A stretch of 64,000 bases of DNA, taken from contig NZ_JASCXX010000005.1 of assembly GCF_030012215.1 (NCBI RefSeq), positions 62,001 to 126,000 of the forward strand. Direction: 5' to 3'. This document shows, in pieces, positions 33,492-42,275 of this stretch. Under the pieces are notes generated by a model, which saw nothing but the letters and a program-made list of their open reading frames with translations, was not told the origin of the DNA and made no database searches. A program made the position numbers and the translations under genes. The DNA is from Anaerobaca lacustris (GTDB lineage Bacteria; Planctomycetota; Phycisphaerae; Sedimentisphaerales; Anaerobacaceae). The first letter of the stretch is position 1; each line of letters starts with the position of its first letter.

Positions 33492-36400
33492 TGGGGGGCT
33501 CCAAGAATCTTCAGAGAGTCTTCAATCAAAGGAAGCGTCTTCGTTTCCACCTTCGGTTCGTCCGCCGTCCCGGTGACTTCCATGCGAACCACGGCGCCGC
33601 CGAGCCCTTCGGTCAGCGACTGGAGGATCGACGGCTTGGCCGCGGCCACACGCCGACCGCGAGCCGTCAGCGTCAGGGCAATGTCCCTGTCGTCCAAGTC
33701 CATCGTCCCGCTGCCGGTGAAGGCCAGATTCCGCCCGGACATGTCGAACGTGCCGATCAACAGCTTGTCGCGTTTGAGATACGATTCAACGAGCATCCGT
33801 TCGAACGCATAGTCCGCCGGCTCGGTGAGACTCAGCACCGACAATAGCGCAGCCAGCGGCGAGACCCGACCCACCTGCATATCCGCCACATCGATCCGGC
33901 AGACGCCAAGACGAGAGGAACCGTCTCCAATGCGGGCTCCGAGCCCGAGCGTCGCGTTCATCGTTCCGCTGGTATAATTCCTATCAGCCGCCTGATCGAG
34001 CCGGCCGCCCAACAGGAATTTCTGCAAATCGACTCGGACCAGGCCGATCGTCGCCAGATACTGCACGACGCCCGTCTCCACCGGCTCGATGCGCAGGTTG
34101 CCAAGGAGTCGGCCGCCGTGACAACGGCCAAGGAAGTTGTCCGCCGACCACGTGTGGCTGTTCGGATCGTACAAGAACTCGGCCTTCAAGTCCGTGACGT
34201 CCTTGCCTTTGACACTGAGCCGATCGGCCGCCAACTGCATCCACCCGGCCGAGAACCCGGTCGCCGTGTCGTACATGGCTTCGATATCGAGCGTCCCCCG
34301 TACTTCCGCTCCGGCGCCGGAGATGTTGAGGCTACACGTCCTCAGGTCCATCCGACCGCCGAATCGCACGCTTCGGGAGTCCGTTCCCGTGACCTCCAGG
34401 GTATCGATCTCCAGGTCGAACGGCCCTCGCGGCGCTGAATCGCGATAGACTCCTCTCAGGCTCTGGGGCAAGGACTGTCCCAACTGCGACGTGAAGAGAA
34501 TATCACGCGCCTGGACGGTGAACGCCCCGTCCCCACGGCGGTCGCCCTGGAGATCCAGGTGTCCGTCCACGCGCACGGACGGCGTCAGCGATGGATCGGA
34601 CTGCAGGGCCGGGGCGGCCCTGATCCCCTTGAACGTCACGGCCTTTGCATCCAGAGCGATCGTGCCCTGTACATCCTGCAGGGGATACGGGAAGCTGTCG
34701 TGGTTGATCTTGTTTCCGAGACACGCAATCGAAATCGCATAGACAGGCGGTTCGTTGACGTCGGACCTCGTGTAGTCGATGGTGGCGTCCACCGCTCCTT
34801 CCGGACGAAACGCCAGCACGTGCCGGCGGAAGGACTCGGGCACCAGACTGAGCACCGTCTCGTCGAGCGGCGTTTGCTTCGTGACCACGTTCAGATGGTA
34901 CCGGCCCGGCCCGCCCCCTTGGGCGGATTGCATGCCTCCGGCCAGCCGGACCTCGCTGTCGCGGTAGCGCCCCACACATTCCCGGAGCGTCGCTGAATCC
35001 GGGGTGATCGACGCTTCGGCCGAGACGTCCGAAAGCACCACGGGCCAGGTGTCCATCTTCACGGTAGCGTTTCTCACGGTGGCGTCGGCGGCAAAGCTGA
35101 TCGGGTCCGGATCGTTGGGATCGTCGCGTGTGAAGACCCTGGCGCGAATGTCGGACGTTCCGGCAACGTCAAACCGCCTGGCCAGGGCCCGATACGATTC
35201 CGGCAGGGCCTGTCGCAACATCGCATCCAGGGGGATGTCCTCCGCATCGATCGTGATATCGTAGATCGGACGGCCCGTGTCGCGTTCGGTCACTCCGCCG
35301 CCCAGTCTGATTCGGCGTCCGTCTCCCGTCGCAACAACGTCGGTCAGAATAGCGCGCTCGTGATCGAGGTACAACAGCCCCGTCAGGCCGTTCAGAGGAT
35401 ACGGGAACTTGCGATAAGTGGCCGCCACGCCATGCAGATCGACAGCGATGTGACTGTGTCTGTCGGATGGGCTCGTTCGACTCAGCCGGTAGTCCACGCC
35501 AACGACGCCACTCGGCCGGAAGGTGTCCCAGACCCGCTTCTGCTCAGGCTGGAGCGCCGCATAGAGATCGTCGTCGAGAACCATGTTGTCGCTGGCAATC
35601 TGGTATTGATACTGCCGGTTCTCGCCGAAGCCCCTGGTCCAGCCGTGAATGTGCACGTTCACGTCGCCGTGTTTGCCCTTGAGCTGATTCAGCACCACGC
35701 CGGACTCCGAAAACTCGACGGTGCCGGACAAGTGATCGATCGCATACGGAAACCGGCTGTCCCGAACGGAGAGATCTTCGCAGACCACGGTCCCCGCGAT
35801 CTCGCTCGCGTTGAGCGCGTCGAAACGCCCGCGGGCCTGAAGGTGGATGGACGCCACTTTGCCGAACGGACGGTAGCGAGCGAAGAACCGCTGTACCGTC
35901 GCGATCGGCCCCGACTGCTGTGCCGCCCTCCCCACCGTCAGGCGAAGGGCATCGACCTCCGGGCTGTGCTTGCTGTGCACGTCCTTGATCTGCACGCTCA
36001 GCTCATAGGCGCCGGCGGCATCGTATTTCAGGTCGGCGGCCAACACATCCACGGCCCAGGCGCGTTCCAGCGAAGGAATATCCGTCGAGGACAGGCCACC
36101 GGCGACCTCGAATCGCCCGCGACTCCACGAGCCTCGCAGGGCGCTGTCGCCATAGCCGCCGGCAAGCTTGGCCGTCTTGATCTCGAAACCGTGGCCCTCG
36201 TCACCGGCGCCGGGGAATCCGAAGCGTGCCTCTATCGGCACCGAGGTGACCACTTCGGTCTCTCCGCCGGACACCTTGCAGTACCGCAGTCTGCCCCGTT
36301 GAAGGGTAACGACCGGCACCCGCCCCCCCCTGCCGGACGGCGGGCTCAGACGCAAACGGCCGATATTCCACTTCCCGGAGTCCAGGTCGCACTGCACGTC

Positions 36401-36787
36401 CACGACGAAATCGTCGATGCGAATCTCGGTGACTCGCGGCGACAGCAGCAGCAGACTGCCCAGACCGAATTTCGCATAGACGCTTCTGGCGCGAAGGATC
36501 GTATCGTCGTAGAACAGCTCTTCTCGCTCGGGACGAACGACCATGCCGTCGATGGAGACGGAGGCGTCGCGGTGGAAGTCAAACGATCCCATCTCGATCC
36601 GCGTGCCGGTCAGTCGGCTGATTTCGGTGGCCGCAATGCCGGGCAGCGCCTTGGCCACCCAGAGACCGACGCCGACGACCAGGCCGAGAAGGATTGCGAC
36701 GACAGCCACCGTTCGCATGAGGATGCGGCGGCGCCACCCTCGCTTGGTGAAATCCACTCCACTGCCTGAACGTATGGATCGCGCCAT
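33488..36787 (-). CDS. AsmA-like envelope protein
   Basis: The protein has 1099 residues. One N-terminal helix (LMRTVAVVAILLGLVVGVGLWVA) and a long, repetitive beta-rich part follow. The C-terminal region shows the AsmA-family pattern: LGLGARIGDGSSRLGVC, then VESYLKRDKLLIGTFDMSGRNLAFTGSGTMDLDDRDIALTLTARG. Such proteins act as bridges for lipid transport or outer-membrane assembly. The start at 36787 was chosen because longer frames run into purD; it keeps a basic stretch before the helix. It is 31 nt downstream of purD and overlaps the sulfatase start in an ATGA. Confidence 0.85.
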   Translation of the reverse strand: MARSIRSGSGVDFTKRGWRRRILMRTVAVVAILLGLVVGVGLWVAKALPGIAATEISRLTGTRIEMGSFDFHRDASVSIDGMVVRPEREELFYDDTILRARSVYAKFGLGSLLLLSPRVTEIRIDDFVVDVQCDLDSGKWNIGRLRLSPPSGRGGRVPVVTLQRGRLRYCKVSGGETEVVTSVPIEARFGFPGAGDEGHGFEIKTAKLAGGYGDSALRGSWSRGRFEVAGGLSSTDIPSLERAWAVDVLAADLKYDAAGAYELSVQIKDVHSKHSPEVDALRLTVGRAAQQSGPIATVQRFFARYRPFGKVASIHLQARGRFDALNASEIAGTVVCEDLSVRDSRFPYAIDHLSGTVEFSESGVVLNQLKGKHGDVNVHIHGWTRGFGENRQYQYQIASDNMVLDDDLYAALQPEQKRVWDTFRPSGVVGVDYRLSRTSPSDRHSHIAVDLHGVAATYRKFPYPLNGLTGLLYLDHERAILTDVVATGDGRRIRLGGGVTERDTGRPIYDITIDAEDIPLDAMLRQALPESYRALARRFDVAGTSDIRARVFTRDDPNDPDPISFAADATVRNATVKMDTWPVVLSDVSAEASITPDSATLRECVGRYRDSEVRLAGGMQSAQGGGPGRYHLNVVTKQTPLDETVLSLVPESFRRHVLAFRPEGAVDATIDYTRSDVNEPPVYAISIACLGNKINHDSFPYPLQDVQGTIALDAKAVTFKGIRAAPALQSDPSLTPSVRVDGHLDLQGDRRGDGAFTVQARDILFTSQLGQSLPQSLRGVYRDSAPRGPFDLEIDTLEVTGTDSRSVRFGGRMDLRTCSLNISGAGAEVRGTLDIEAMYDTATGFSAGWMQLAADRLSVKGKDVTDLKAEFLYDPNSHTWSADNFLGRCHGGRLLGNLRIEPVETGVVQYLATIGLVRVDLQKFLLGGRLDQAADRNYTSGTMNATLGLGARIGDGSSRLGVCRIDVADMQVGRVSPLAALLSVLSLTEPADYAFERMLVESYLKRDKLLIGTFDMSGRNLAFTGSGTMDLDDRDIALTLTARGRRVAAAKPSILQSLTEGLGGAVVRMEVTGTADEPKVETKTLPLIEDSLKILGAPQ

Positions 36788-36818
36788 GGGAAATCGCCCA
36801 CTCGACAGAACCGAGACG

Positions 36819-38096
36819 CTACCGCGATCGCCGAATCGCCTTATCGGAGATATCGCGACGGCAGTACGCCCCCTCGAACGCAATGCAATCGACGGCCTCG
36901 TAGGCCCGCGTCTTGGCCGCGGCCACGTCGTGCCCGAGGGCCGTCACACCCAGGACACGGCCGCCGTTGGTGACGACGTTGCCATCCTGCTGCTTCGTGC
37001 CCGCGTGGAACACGACCACGTCGCCAAGGGATTCGGCCTCGGCGATCCCGGTGATGACCTTGCCCTTCTCGTAGGCGTCGGGGTATCCCCCGGACGCCAT
37101 GACGACGCACACAGCCGGACGCGGATCCCACTGCAGGCGGACTTCGTCCAGCCGCCCGTCGCAGACGGCCAGGAAGACCTCCAGCAGATCGCTCTGGAGC
37201 TTCATCAGGATCGGCTGTGTTTCCGGGTCGCCGAACCGCACGTTGAATTCGAGAACGCGCGGTCCACCGCTGGTCATCATCAGGCCTGCATAGAGGACCC
37301 CCCTGTATGGCGTGCCGTTGCGATTCATCGCATCCACGACGGGCACGAGGATCTCCCGGGAAATCCAACTCATCATCTCGTCGGTGACGACCGGCGCGGG
37401 ACTATAGGCCCCCATCCCGCCCGTGTTGGGGCCCGTGTCGCCGTCGCCGATGGGCTTGTGGTCCTGGGAGGATTCCATCAGATAGATGTTGCGGCCGTCG
37501 ACGAAGGCCAGGATCGACGCCTCTTCGCCCAGCAGCTTGTCTTCGACGATCACCCGGTCGCCGGCGGCGCCGAAGATCCGATCGACCATGATCCGCTCGG
37601 CGGCCAGAATGCCGTCGGACGGCTCATCGCACACGATGACGCCTTTGCCCTTGGCCAGCCCCGCGGCCTTGATGACCACGGGTTCGTCCCGGCTGGCGAT
37701 GTACGCTTTCGCATCGCTGAAGCGGTCGAACACGCGGGACTCGGCCGTCGAAACGGCGCTGGCGCGCATCATCTGCTTGGCGAAGGCCTTGTCGGCCTCC
37801 AACTGCGCGGCTGCTCCGCTGGGCCCGAATGCCTTGATGCCGGCCGCCTCCATCGCATCGACGATCCCGCACGCCAGCGGGTCTTCCGGGCCGACGACGA
37901 CCAGGCCGACCTTCTGGGTCCGGGCGAAGTCCACCAGGGCTCCGACGTCGCTGTCGTCGATCGCAACGTTCTGACCGCACAGGGCGGTGCCCGCATTGCC
38001 CGGCGCGATATACAGCTTGCCAAGTTGCTTGGATTGCTTCAGCTTCCAGGCGATCGCGTGCTCGCGTCCCCCACTGCCGATCAGCAGTACGTCCAT
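36819..38096 (-). CDS. purD: phosphoribosylamine-glycine ligase PurD
   Basis: The protein has 425 residues, the normal length. Family signatures are VLLIGSGGREHAIAWKL at the start, ATP-grasp segments such as VIKAAGLAKGKGVIVC, SSQDHKPIGDGDTGPNTGGMGAYSPAP and LEFNVRFGDPETQPILM. It makes glycinamide ribonucleotide, the second step of purine synthesis. A GAGGTAA ribosome-binding site sits just before the ATG. No other purine genes are near; instead an AsmA-like protein and a sulfatase follow it. Confidence 0.97.
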   Translation of the reverse strand: MDVLLIGSGGREHAIAWKLKQSKQLGKLYIAPGNAGTALCGQNVAIDDSDVGALVDFARTQKVGLVVVGPEDPLACGIVDAMEAAGIKAFGPSGAAAQLEADKAFAKQMMRASAVSTAESRVFDRFSDAKAYIASRDEPVVIKAAGLAKGKGVIVCDEPSDGILAAERIMVDRIFGAAGDRVIVEDKLLGEEASILAFVDGRNIYLMESSQDHKPIGDGDTGPNTGGMGAYSPAPVVTDEMMSWISREILVPVVDAMNRNGTPYRGVLYAGLMMTSGGPRVLEFNVRFGDPETQPILMKLQSDLLEVFLAVCDGRLDEVRLQWDPRPAVCVVMASGGYPDAYEKGKVITGIAEAESLGDVVVFHAGTKQQDGNVVTNGGRVLGVTALGHDVAAAKTRAYEAVDCIAFEGAYCRRDISDKAIRRSR

Positions 38097-38186
38097 TGTC
38101 TTACCTCAATTGTCATCCTGAATGCGGCCCCCATGGGAACTGAGCGGACCTTGCCCGCCGCTCGGCCCGGCTGACCGTGGTTCGCC

Positions 38187-38215
38187 AGTGTACCAAAGCT
38201 GCACCGTCCGCTCAA
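38187..38215 (-). promoter_or_regulatory. promoter of the purD operon
   Basis: On the minus strand TTGAGC (38215-38210), a 17-nt spacer and TACACT (38192-38187), starting about 85 nt before purD. No PurR-type or guanine riboswitch is recognised. Confidence 0.5.
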
Positions 38216-38336
38216 GTGGGTAGTTGGCCGAGACGGGGCAACAGGGCAATCGCACACACCATTGACGCAGGGGATTCATCAGGTATCGGCGATCCCACGA
38301 GATCGGCTCTGGTCCCACCCTTGAGGCAGGCCCGGT

Positions 38337-41300
38337 TCAGGGGGACTTACTCGCCTGCGACGTGCCTCCATAGGCGCCCATGTTGATCCGCCCGCCATTC
38401 GGTTCGGGCTCATCGCCGGTTGCGCCGAACGGGTCGCCTGTATCGATGCAGGGACTCGTCGCCTCGTCGGGCACCCAGTCGCCGGCCTGTGGGTCCCAGC
38501 GCCCGGCTGCCGACTTGAGATGGTAGTCTCCTCTCGCCGAGTCGGCGAAGAGCGGATCGGCCTCGATGTTGCCCTCTCCCGGCCAGCCGCCCTGGATGTT
38601 GTTGAAGCGGACGTCGTACTGCACGGCCGGAACACTCGGTCGAACGTAGATCTCGTTTTCCCAAACGATGTTGCTCAGCACGGACGCCCGCCTGCCCAAC
38701 CCTCTTGTCGAATCCAGGTGCATTCCGTTGGGCCGGTTGCGAGCGATCGTGTTGTTGACGACGAGCGGATAGCTGTACACGCTGTACAGACCGCCGCCCC
38801 GATAGGCCCCGTTCCGCGCGATGACGTTGTTGCCAATGACCGGATCGGCGTTATAGATGTGGATCCCCCCGCCGTCCCAGTCGGCCGTGTTGTCGGCGAT
38901 GGTGTTGTTGGTGATCACCGCCTGCGAATCGTCGTGGCATGCGATCGCGCCGCCACTGAGGGCGTGGTTACCGGAGAAGACACAGCGGTCAATCGTGGGG
39001 CTCGAAGCAGGACCAGCCGTCATACCCCCCGTGCGAGGATCGCGTCCTTTACAGCACAGCACGGCCCCGCCAAGAAGATCGACGAAGTCGGCCGCCCCGT
39101 TGTAGGGCTTGCCGGCATATTGAAGACGACAGTACCGCAGCACGTCGTCGTCGCCGGAGTGGACGAAGCGAATGCCGAACCAGCCTTCGATGGTGTCGAT
39201 GGCCGTGAAGAGAATCGGGTCGGCCTCGGTCCCCAGGGCGCGCAGCGTCGCATTTCGACCGACGGTCAGTCCAAAGCGGCCCGCGAATTTGACGACCACC
39301 CCCGGCTCGACGGTCAACGTCTGCCCGGCGGGGACCTCGATGTCACCCGTGACGGTATAAGGACCGGCGGCCTTCGTCCAGACGCCGGCGACCGACCCGC
39401 CGGGAACGAGCGTGCCCGAGCCCCCTACGCCCCACAGAACGAGACGTCTGTACGAGGCGTTGCTGCTGGTCGAAACGACGTGAAGCAGGCCGGAGTAGAC
39501 TCGCTCCCGATCCGGAGCGAAGCCGATCCTCACCTGGATCGACTGTCCTGGCGAGAGCGTATGATTGTGGACCGGATCGAGCAGGGAGAACACGCCCCTG
39601 GCGTCGGAGATGCTGAGCGAACTGATCTCGAAGTCGACCTTGCCCGTGTTGGCCATCGTCACGGTGGTCACGGCGTCGGCGCCCACGGCGACGCAGCCGA
39701 ATTCCGCCGCACCGGACGGACGCAGGCCAAGCAGAGGCAGGTCCAATTGGTTCTCATACGCTCCAATATCGACCAGGCCGCTGTGAACTCGCGTGTTTCC
39801 GCCCAGATCGATGTCACCGGAGGCGTTCTCGCTTCCGGCGTTGATACACGCCGAGCACGTTTGCAGCGTCCAGTTCGCCATCGAGGCATCGTGGTGGGCC
39901 CCCGCGCCGTTGGAAGGTCCAACGAAACACGGTTGTCCGTCGATGTTCTCCCGGCCGGGGTAGCCGCCCTGGACGTTCGAGAACGACGCCGCCACCTCCG
40001 AGGCGTACGTCTGGATCTGGTACTCCGAATTGCCCCAGACGATCGTGTTCGTCACCTCGGTCCCGTACTCCGACTCGCTGAAGATCCCGCCCGGTGCGTT
40101 GTAGACGATCGTGCAGTTGTCGATCCGCACGGCGCTGCCTCGGTCGCAGACGATGCCTCCGCTCTGAGGGACGCCGCCGATCGACGTATTGTTGGCAATC
40201 AGCGTGTTGCTGATGACAGCCGAACTTCCGTAACAGTAGATCGCGCCCGCCTTGTCGCAGGTGTTGTTGGTGATCTTGCAGTGCGTGATGGTCGGGCTCG
40301 AGTTGTAACAGCAAATCGCACCACCGAAGGGATCGGCCGTGGACGCCTCTGCGGAGATCACGCCTGCCGTCCCCTTCTTCGCATACGTAATCGCACAGTG
40401 GCTCAAGACGTCGTCGTCGCCGGAGGCCACGAAGCGAATGCCTTCCCAGCCCATTTCACGATTTCCGGCGGTGAATTCCACCGGGCGAGCGGCTGTGCCT
40501 TGGGCCTGCAGGCGCGCGCCCTGGCCGACCGTCAGGCCGTACGACCCCATGAAGACGATCCGCACGCCCGGCTCGACAACCAACTCGCCGCCCTGAGCCA
40601 CGTCGATGTCGCCGAGCACGTAATAAGGCGATTCCGCCTCCGACCACGTGCCGGACACCTCGCCCGGCGCAATCTGCGTGCCGCCGGAGATCGCCGCGCC
40701 GTCGAGCGGCACGAACTTGACCTTGCCGTCATAATGCACGATCAGCATCCCATAGTAGGCCCCGGCCGACTCGGGGGCGAACCTGACGTCGACCGCCGCC
40801 TCCTGCCCCGGCGGCATCTGGAACGCGCCGATGCGGTTGGCGTATTGGCCGCCGGCGTGCGAGACCACGAACCCGTCGGGGCTCTCGATCGAGTCGATCG
40901 CAAGAACCTCGGACCCGTTGCTCTTCAGCGACAGCGTGAAGGGCTCCGATGCCTGCCCTGGAACCCCACGGAAGGTCAGGGCCGTCGGTCTCACGTCGAT
41001 ATCGGCCGGCGTCGGCCGAACGTTGACCAGGACGGAGGAGATGGCGTTCAGTGAGGCGGGAATGTCCACCGGCAGGCGATACCACGCCTCGGCGATCCGG
41101 TCCGGATAGAACCGACCCCATCCGAAGTTCAGGTGATACTCTCCGTCGGTGTTGTAGCCGTCGCACACGATGGCGTGCCCGGCCATGCCGTCAGGTGCGT
41201 GAATCCCCAGGATCGCGGGCAGCCGGTTGGTGAGGTTCTCGTGAAGCAACTGCACGGTCTGCTGCGACAGATCGCCGATCAGATCGGCCGAGTGGAAGCC

Positions 41301-42272
41301 GAACTTCTCGACCAGCCCCATGCGCATATCATAGGCGGCCGCTCCCGACCCTTCGCTCGAGTAGTCCATACGGGCCGCGATCCCACAGGCGAAGTTCAAG
41401 GCCGCAAGGTCCGCGTCGTCCAGGGCGGTCTGTGTCTCGTACCTGAGGCGAACCATTGCGAGCGACGCGTTGAGTTCGTCGAATGAAGGAAAATCGTAGC
41501 GGACACCGTCGCCGTCGATGTCGATGCCGTTGACCGTCGTATAGGAATCGTCCGCCGTGAAGACCACGTTGCATTGACGATGGTAGTGAACGACCTGGGC
41601 CATCGCGGTGGCGACGCACCCGACATAGGACCGCAGGCCGTCCACCGGGTCCAGCGGACAGAACGCATTGTACGGCGCATCCTGGTGCCAGGTTGTCTCC
41701 AGCCATCCGCCCGTCGAGGTGCTGCCTTCCACAGGCCATTGCTGGAACGTCTGCCCCCGGGCCATCGGCGCCCCCTGCCCGGAATAGGCGGCCCACTGCG
41801 CGTTGCTCAGCACCGCCCGCGACGGATCGGACTGGCCCCGCGCCGCCACGCGCCGTCGCATGTCCTCCGTCAGCAGACCATACAGCGGATGACGCACGTC
41901 CGCCCAGTCCGCAAACGCACTTCGAAAGGAATACGCAACGATCGGCGTGATGTCCGTATCGGCCGACGTCACGACGAACCCTTCGGGTTCCAGTTCGATG
42001 ACATAGGCAAGAACAGTCCCGTCCGCGTCGCGGATCGCGTAAGGGGCCCCGTCGCTCGCGGCCGGCTCGATGGACATCGGGATACCGCGTTCGGGCGACG
42101 CCATCCAGGGCGACGCCTTCGATGGTCGAGCCTCTCGAATTCTCAGAAAAGCGCTCGTCGCTTTGCGCGCCTGCTCGGGCAACACCGGTTCGGCCCACAG
42201 CACCGAACCACGCAGCAGACAGGCACATACGAACAGGATCCCAGCAATCCGGCGATGCACGGCAAAGTTCAT
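38337..42272 (-). CDS. secreted C10-family (streptopain-like) cysteine protease with duplicated beta-helix modules
   Basis: The protein has 1311 residues. A signal peptide (about 1-27) is followed by a streptopain-type inhibitory propeptide (about 30-180, with YVIELEPEGFVVTSAD). The catalytic Cys219 is in SYVGCVATAMAQVVHYH and His366 in GMAGHAIVCDGYN, with NFGWG after it. The rest is a duplicated unit of an ASH-type beta domain plus a beta-helix: the phrases EPGVRIVFMGSYGLTVGQGA (first) and EPGVVVKFAGRFGLTVGRNA (second) mark the pair. The last part ends in INMGAYGGT. It is probably surface or secreted and degrades protein. It starts 3 nt after the preceding protease gene. Confidence 0.92.
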   Translation of the reverse strand: MNFAVHRRIAGILFVCACLLRGSVLWAEPVLPEQARKATSAFLRIREARPSKASPWMASPERGIPMSIEPAASDGAPYAIRDADGTVLAYVIELEPEGFVVTSADTDITPIVAYSFRSAFADWADVRHPLYGLLTEDMRRRVAARGQSDPSRAVLSNAQWAAYSGQGAPMARGQTFQQWPVEGSTSTGGWLETTWHQDAPYNAFCPLDPVDGLRSYVGCVATAMAQVVHYHRQCNVVFTADDSYTTVNGIDIDGDGVRYDFPSFDELNASLAMVRLRYETQTALDDADLAALNFACGIAARMDYSSEGSGAAAYDMRMGLVEKFGFHSADLIGDLSQQTVQLLHENLTNRLPAILGIHAPDGMAGHAIVCDGYNTDGEYHLNFGWGRFYPDRIAEAWYRLPVDIPASLNAISSVLVNVRPTPADIDVRPTALTFRGVPGQASEPFTLSLKSNGSEVLAIDSIESPDGFVVSHAGGQYANRIGAFQMPPGQEAAVDVRFAPESAGAYYGMLIVHYDGKVKFVPLDGAAISGGTQIAPGEVSGTWSEAESPYYVLGDIDVAQGGELVVEPGVRIVFMGSYGLTVGQGARLQAQGTAARPVEFTAGNREMGWEGIRFVASGDDDVLSHCAITYAKKGTAGVISAEASTADPFGGAICCYNSSPTITHCKITNNTCDKAGAIYCYGSSAVISNTLIANNTSIGGVPQSGGIVCDRGSAVRIDNCTIVYNAPGGIFSESEYGTEVTNTIVWGNSEYQIQTYASEVAASFSNVQGGYPGRENIDGQPCFVGPSNGAGAHHDASMANWTLQTCSACINAGSENASGDIDLGGNTRVHSGLVDIGAYENQLDLPLLGLRPSGAAEFGCVAVGADAVTTVTMANTGKVDFEISSLSISDARGVFSLLDPVHNHTLSPGQSIQVRIGFAPDRERVYSGLLHVVSTSSNASYRRLVLWGVGGSGTLVPGGSVAGVWTKAAGPYTVTGDIEVPAGQTLTVEPGVVVKFAGRFGLTVGRNATLRALGTEADPILFTAIDTIEGWFGIRFVHSGDDDVLRYCRLQYAGKPYNGAADFVDLLGGAVLCCKGRDPRTGGMTAGPASSPTIDRCVFSGNHALSGGAIACHDDSQAVITNNTIADNTADWDGGGIHIYNADPVIGNNVIARNGAYRGGGLYSVYSYPLVVNNTIARNRPNGMHLDSTRGLGRRASVLSNIVWENEIYVRPSVPAVQYDVRFNNIQGGWPGEGNIEADPLFADSARGDYHLKSAAGRWDPQAGDWVPDEATSPCIDTGDPFGATGDEPEPNGGRINMGAYGGTSQASKSP

Positions 42273-42275
42273 GCG

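Noticed and set aside
36788-36883. Longer start for the AsmA-like protein at 36883
   Set aside because: It would overlap the end of purD, has no ribosome-binding site, and adds only Arg/Ser-rich residues before the membrane helix.
38520-41054. 844-codon plus-strand frame over the C10 protease gene
   Set aside because: Antisense shadow with Arg/Val/Asp-rich low-complexity content. The real protein on the minus strand has intact catalytic motifs.
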